Shown here: one piece after another, positions 60,555 through 64,000 of the stretch
Layout of the letters: every line of letters begins with the position of its first letter
Numbering within the stretch: the first letter of the stretch is position 1
Notes under the pieces: model-generated
Told to the model about the DNA's origin: nothing
Databases searched by the model: none
Seen by the model: only the letters and a program-made list of their open reading frames with translations
Made by a program: the position numbers and the translations under genes
Assembly: GCF_003992615.1 (NCBI RefSeq)
Contig: NZ_RZMY01000017.1
Span: forward strand, 186,596 to 250,595
Source of the DNA: Flagellimonas beolgyonensis
GTDB taxonomy: Bacteria; Bacteroidota; Bacteroidia; Flavobacteriales; Flavobacteriaceae
Reading direction: 5' to 3'
DNA: 64,000 nt

Positions 60555-61206
60555 TTAAACGGCGAATAAATAGACCTTCCTTACCGGGTTAAAACTTCAC
60601 AAAATACCGGCAAACCCTTTGGGTCTTGTCCAATATTTTTGCTCGTCTTTCTTCAATAAAATGTAGTTGTAAAGATTTTGACATAAAAAAAGCGGCACTT
60701 TGGGTACTACTTTAATAGAAGTCTTTTGCTTCCGCCATATAACTTTTGGAGCTTCTCACGATCGTCCTCCCGCTGCCGCTTTGTCCTTCCTCACATGCAC
60801 TTCAAAAGTAAAAATTTATACATTCTGATTTTGACCAATGGATGAATAATCCTTTTGAATTGATATAGGGTGGGATGAAAACTGAACAATAAACCTTCAA
60901 CCTCAAAACAAACAGGCCATGTTTTCTAATCGGCAGCTACTAAACCTGGTTATGTTCTATCAATTTCGGATAAGAAAACAGAATACAATGGATATTCATA
61001 ATATTTGAAATATGTGCAATATTACAATACAAGCATTATATGTATCACGAAAAATATTCTGAAGAATAATACGCAGTTGAGATTATAAAAATTGATTACG
61101 AATTGTCGGATACTTACCAAGATTTAAAGCATTCATGTGCCCGAATTTTTGTATATTCTATAAATAAATAAGCAAAAATCAGTTACTCCTAAAAACCTAT
61201 AAAGTT
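60498..61206. other. 709-bp region after the LytTR gene, with dispersed repeat copy 7
   Basis: No gene. It includes the right part of the 97-bp repeat and dispersed repeat copy 7 (60584-60650). The remaining 550 bases are AT-rich. A run TCCTCCCGCTGCCGCTTTGTC near 60760 is GC-rich with no clear meaning. Confidence 0.6.
60584..60650 (+). repeat. Dispersed repeat, copy 7
   Basis: AACTTCACAAAATACCGGCA, then CCCTTTGGGTCTTGTCC, ATATTTTTGCTCG. It has a TATTTTTG box. Its presence after a chromosomal gene shows that the family is not limited to the mobile element. Confidence 0.85.
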
Positions 61207-62130
61207 TTGAAACAAGTATTATTATTGGCTATGATTACAATTTTGATATCAGGATGTAATATTAGTACAAAAAATAGCCCCAAACCTGATAAGGTCAAAT
61301 CAAAACATGTTGTCAATGTCGTTAAAATTCTTGAAAAAAATGGGGTTGAGTACGCTTATCCGCATTGGTCAAAAGATGGAAGCAAAATTTTATTCCAATC
61401 CAATGAAACCGGATATTGGCAAATATTCATCATGAATTCGGATGGATCAAATAAACAGCAAATTACAGAAGATAAATCCAACAATAATTTTTTGGATTGG
61501 TCGCCTGACAATAAAAAAATATGTTTTGTTTCAGATAGAACGGGTAATGAAGAAATATTCGTAATGGATATGTTCGGAGACAATGTCAAACAGTTAACAT
61601 CCAACCCAGCACGCGATATACATCCTTATTGGTCGCCTGACGGAAAAAGAATTTTCTTTAATTCCACAAGGGATGATAGTGGGGATTTTGAACTATATGT
61701 GATGGATGAAAATGGGAGCAATAAAAAAAGAATTACTTACACCGATGACAATGAAACCTGTGCACGATTGTCCCCAGTTTCGAACGAGTTGGTTTTTTTG
61801 AGAAACAATGCAAAAGGGTTGGATGAAATATTTTTAAAGAATTTGATCGATTCCAGTGAAAAGCAATTAACCTTCACACCAAGTACAGATGGATGGCCAG
61901 CTTGGTTTCCGGATGGTAAAAAGATTATTTTCTCCACAAAGGAAAAGGGTATTTATAAGCTGCATCTATTTGAATTGGAAAGCAATAGAATTTATAAAAT
62001 CTCCAACCCCCCTCATCCATATTGGGATGGTAGAGCAAATGTTTCAAGTGATGGAAAGAAAATAGTTTTCAATAGACAGATTGATTCAGTTAAAAACACC
62101 ATTGGTATTTACATGATGTATTTAAAGTAA
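61207..62130 (+). CDS. TolB-like propeller lipoprotein (PD40 repeats)
   Basis: 307 residues from a TTG start at 61207, which gives the lipoprotein signal MKQVLLLAMITILISGC; the first ATG (61231) would truncate it. Five or six PD40 blades follow with pattern PHWSKDGSKILFQSNETGYW, DWSPDNKKICFVSDRTGNEE and PYWSPDGKRIFFNSTRDD. Such TolB-like domains bind peptides or sugars at the cell surface. Stands alone between the regulator gene and the SusD locus. Confidence 0.85.
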   Translation: MKQVLLLAMITILISGCNISTKNSPKPDKVKSKHVVNVVKILEKNGVEYAYPHWSKDGSKILFQSNETGYWQIFIMNSDGSNKQQITEDKSNNNFLDWSPDNKKICFVSDRTGNEEIFVMDMFGDNVKQLTSNPARDIHPYWSPDGKRIFFNSTRDDSGDFELYVMDENGSNKKRITYTDDNETCARLSPVSNELVFLRNNAKGLDEIFLKNLIDSSEKQLTFTPSTDGWPAWFPDGKKIIFSTKEKGIYKLHLFELESNRIYKISNPPHPYWDGRANVSSDGKKIVFNRQIDSVKNTIGIYMMYLK

Positions 62131-62277
62131 AAGGACTGGTAAATCATAGTATTTAACATGTTAAGGTTTAAATCAACCTTTTATGGCTTGACATGGGAAA
62201 ATCCTAGTCTAATCATTAGATAGAAATTATTACTGAATTTTAAACAGAATATCGGCAATTGTGATTTGAACATAAAA

Positions 62278-62309
62278 AAGGTGGTCAGTATTCAAATACT
62301 GACCGCCTT
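62278..62309 (-). terminator. Terminator of the SusD/SusE-type operon
   Basis: On the minus strand AAGGCGGTCAGTAT pairs with ATACTGACCACCTT around a four-base loop (one G-T pair), followed by a T run. It ends about 30 bases after the lipoprotein gene. Confidence 0.88.
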
Positions 62310-62337
62310 GACAATATGAATTAATATAAACGTAAGG

Positions 62338-63291
62338 TCACATTTTAGTAAACCTGAGAATTACCTCATAGGTTTGTACCCCACATCCGCCATCACTCAC
62401 AAAGTCATTAAAACGAACCTCGAAGACCCCATCATTGGCTGGATCAAAAGTTGCTTGCGTTTCAATGGTCTGCCAAGAAATGGCGGGCACACCTCCGGCA
62501 CAAGCTAATCCCGTGGATTGATTTGGAACATTTATGTTGCCACAAACCAAATCAAAGGTGAGTGGTAATGTAACCCCAGCGGGCAACCATGTTACATTCA
62601 ATGTTCGTTGCGTACCCGAATTTGCGGTAATTTCAACTGATTCATCTTGGAATGAAGGACCAAAGGCACCGCTTCCTGAAACAAACTCCATTTGATAATT
62701 TCCAGCAAACAAAGAAGCATCCAAATCGCAAACAACATTGGCTGGATAGGCAAATGGGGAATTAAAAAAAACACCGGTTACATTGCCTTCCAAATTGGTG
62801 GAAGAGAATATTGATCCATCGGTGAGATGTAGTGCTAATCGGAAAAAGAAAATATCTCCCCCATCTATATCCGTTGATGGATCAAGTCCCAAAATTGAGA
62901 TAGCTTCTTGAGCTGATACCGTAATCAAACTTCGGGGCAATCCTGAATCTGGATGGATTTCAAATTGTTCCCCTGTTACCGTTGAAACCAAGGCCTCTGG
63001 TTTGGCCGAATCGCCATTGTCTGGTGTAAAATCTTGAAATTGTACATATACCTCCACAAAGTCAAGCAAATTACCATCTTCTGCATCCCATTCTTCAACT
63101 TCCACTGCAAATTCAGAGTCGCTTAAGTTGTTCAAATCTATTGATAGGGAAATAGGGTTAACTGTTCTAAGGCCTCCCGCATCTCCCAAACTTTCAATGA
63201 TATTGTCAAATACAAGTTTATCCTGGTCCTCACAGCTTAAGGTTAAACCGAATGCAAGAACGATCAGACTTATTTTTTTTATGATTTTCAT
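62338..63291 (-). CDS. SusE-like outer-membrane lipoprotein
   Basis: 317 residues. A lipoprotein signal (ISLIVLAFGLTLSC) is followed by beta-rich domains (NPISLSIDLNNLSDSEFAVE, then CDLDASLFAGNYQMEFVSGS). Its place directly after a SusD gene and its domain type fit a surface glycan-binding protein. The substrate cannot be read from this window. Confidence 0.8.
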   Translation of the reverse strand: MKIIKKISLIVLAFGLTLSCEDQDKLVFDNIIESLGDAGGLRTVNPISLSIDLNNLSDSEFAVEVEEWDAEDGNLLDFVEVYVQFQDFTPDNGDSAKPEALVSTVTGEQFEIHPDSGLPRSLITVSAQEAISILGLDPSTDIDGGDIFFFRLALHLTDGSIFSSTNLEGNVTGVFFNSPFAYPANVVCDLDASLFAGNYQMEFVSGSGAFGPSFQDESVEITANSGTQRTLNVTWLPAGVTLPLTFDLVCGNINVPNQSTGLACAGGVPAISWQTIETQATFDPANDGVFEVRFNDFVSDGGCGVQTYEVILRFTKM

Positions 63292-63306
63292 GTTATCAAT
63301 TTTTTA

Positions 63307-64000
63307 TTAATGCAAAATTGCAGAGCCATTGTCCCAAAATACAGGAACGGACTGGTTAGGTTTTTGATCGACAACAGAGTTTTGATCGACAAAAGTCTGT
63401 GGATAGAAAAAGCTTCGCATAAAGGGTCCGGGGTCGGCAATTAGGGCTTTTTGTAAATAGGGTTTACCGGTTCGTCTGTAGGCATTGTATGCCTCTATTC
63501 CATTGCCGAACAATGCGATCATATATTCCTTAATAATGACTTCCAATTTATCCTCTGTGGAAGCTGCATTATCAAATTGATCCAAAACTACAGCCAAATA
63601 ATTGTCCACATCGTCAGAAGTAGCGGCAAAATCTGGATCGACCAAATCCGGAGCAAAATTCAATACTTTGTTCATGGATTTACGGATGCCCTGCTCCAAA
63701 TAGTTCCGTGCACTTCCCGTCGTATTTAATGTTAATGAAGACTCTGCGAGCATAAAATCAACATAGGATGCCAATAGAATTGGACTAATTCCTGCTCCCT
63801 GTAGCCCAATGTTTCTGTTGGTAATGGTAGTAAAGCTGTCGTTATCGAACAACCCACCAACAGGATACACTCCAAAAGTGGTCCTTAAACCTCCATCTGG
63901 CGGAATGCCATTGGCATCAAAATGAACCCTGCCCCAGTATCCCTCATTTGAAAAGTTGCAATAGATATCTTGAGAACCAAAGTGCGCTGGCGGGAATTGT
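63307..64000 (-). CDS. SusD/RagB family protein (3' part)
   Basis: The frame is open to the window edge; 230 residues are visible, starting QFPPAHFGSQDIYCNFSNEG. The C-terminal half has the SusD pattern DFMLAESSLTLNTTGSARNY, IEAYNAYRRTGKP and RSFFYPQTFV. SusD proteins bind substrate for SusC transporters. The SusC gene should be to the right, outside the window. 15 bases separate it from the SusE-like gene. Confidence 0.88.
   Translation of the reverse strand, partial: QFPPAHFGSQDIYCNFSNEGYWGRVHFDANGIPPDGGLRTTFGVYPVGGLFDNDSFTTITNRNIGLQGAGISPILLASYVDFMLAESSLTLNTTGSARNYLEQGIRKSMNKVLNFAPDLVDPDFAATSDDVDNYLAVVLDQFDNAASTEDKLEVIIKEYMIALFGNGIEAYNAYRRTGKPYLQKALIADPGPFMRSFFYPQTFVDQNSVVDQKPNQSVPVFWDNGSAILH

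Overview
The window comes from a marine-type flavobacterium (Bacteroidota, family Flavobacteriaceae or close). The support is AT-rich DNA, TAnnTTTG promoter boxes, lipoprotein signal peptides of the SCxxx type, SusD and SusE-like partners, DUF4270, DUF4907, LytS/LytTR pairs, and a Bacteroidetes-type conjugative transposon tra operon.

About 1 to 47.77 kb is one integrative conjugative element (ICE) whose left part lies outside the window. It opens with the end of the transfer operon (traJ end, traK, traM, traN, traO and a very large protein built of seven TraQ-like domains). It then carries blocks of cargo separated by repeats: (a) four minus-strand genes each preceded by the same 17-bp repeat, an integron-like layout without a visible integrase (7.2-10.25 kb); (b) a large lipoprotein; (c) a bacteriocin module with a fulvocin C-like precursor, an ABC ATPase, a small membrane protein and a divergent signal peptidase I; (d) an AraC-type membrane regulator with a probable lipoprotein effector and a small lipoprotein partner. 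Backbone genes follow: topoisomerase III, an unknown gene, ParA and a small basic partner. Near the right end come a Rep_3-like initiator, an excisionase-like HTH protein and a tyrosine recombinase.

From 23.7 to 47.7 kb the element is a defence island. Its parts are: a MazG / nuclease-helicase (DUF2075) / DUF1643-like operon; a five-gene restriction-modification-like operon with two GHKL (MutL/MORC-like) ATPases, a DNA methyltransferase and a PD-(D/E)XK nuclease; a 1334-residue RecD-like helicase with a nuclease-like tail; a zinc-cluster protein; an XRE-ImmA/IrrE regulator-protease; and a four-gene ubiquitin-like conjugation operon in the order Ubl, E2, JAB peptidase, E1. This is the Bil gene order, but with a single-domain Ubl that needs trimming at its C terminus. 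A compact minus-strand RNA gene, with promoter, hairpin and terminator, sits between the last two.

At 47.77 kb the element ends at a junction. A remnant of an XRE gene runs directly into an exact 97-bp copy of the 3' end of a chromosomal lytTR gene that lies intact at 60.46-60.55 kb. From there the DNA looks chromosomal: an outer-membrane protein and DUF4270 lipoprotein, kelch and DUF4907 proteins, two LytS/LytTR two-component pairs flanking a TolC-MacA-MacB-type efflux system, a TolB-like propeller lipoprotein, and the start of a SusD/SusE-type locus.

The candidates most worth follow-up are the ubiquitin-like operon with its adjacent RNA gene, the fulvocin C-type bacteriocin module with its own signal peptidase, the repeat-delimited cassette array, and the dual-GHKL restriction-like operon. 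All functional statements rest on motif reading by eye; no database search was run.
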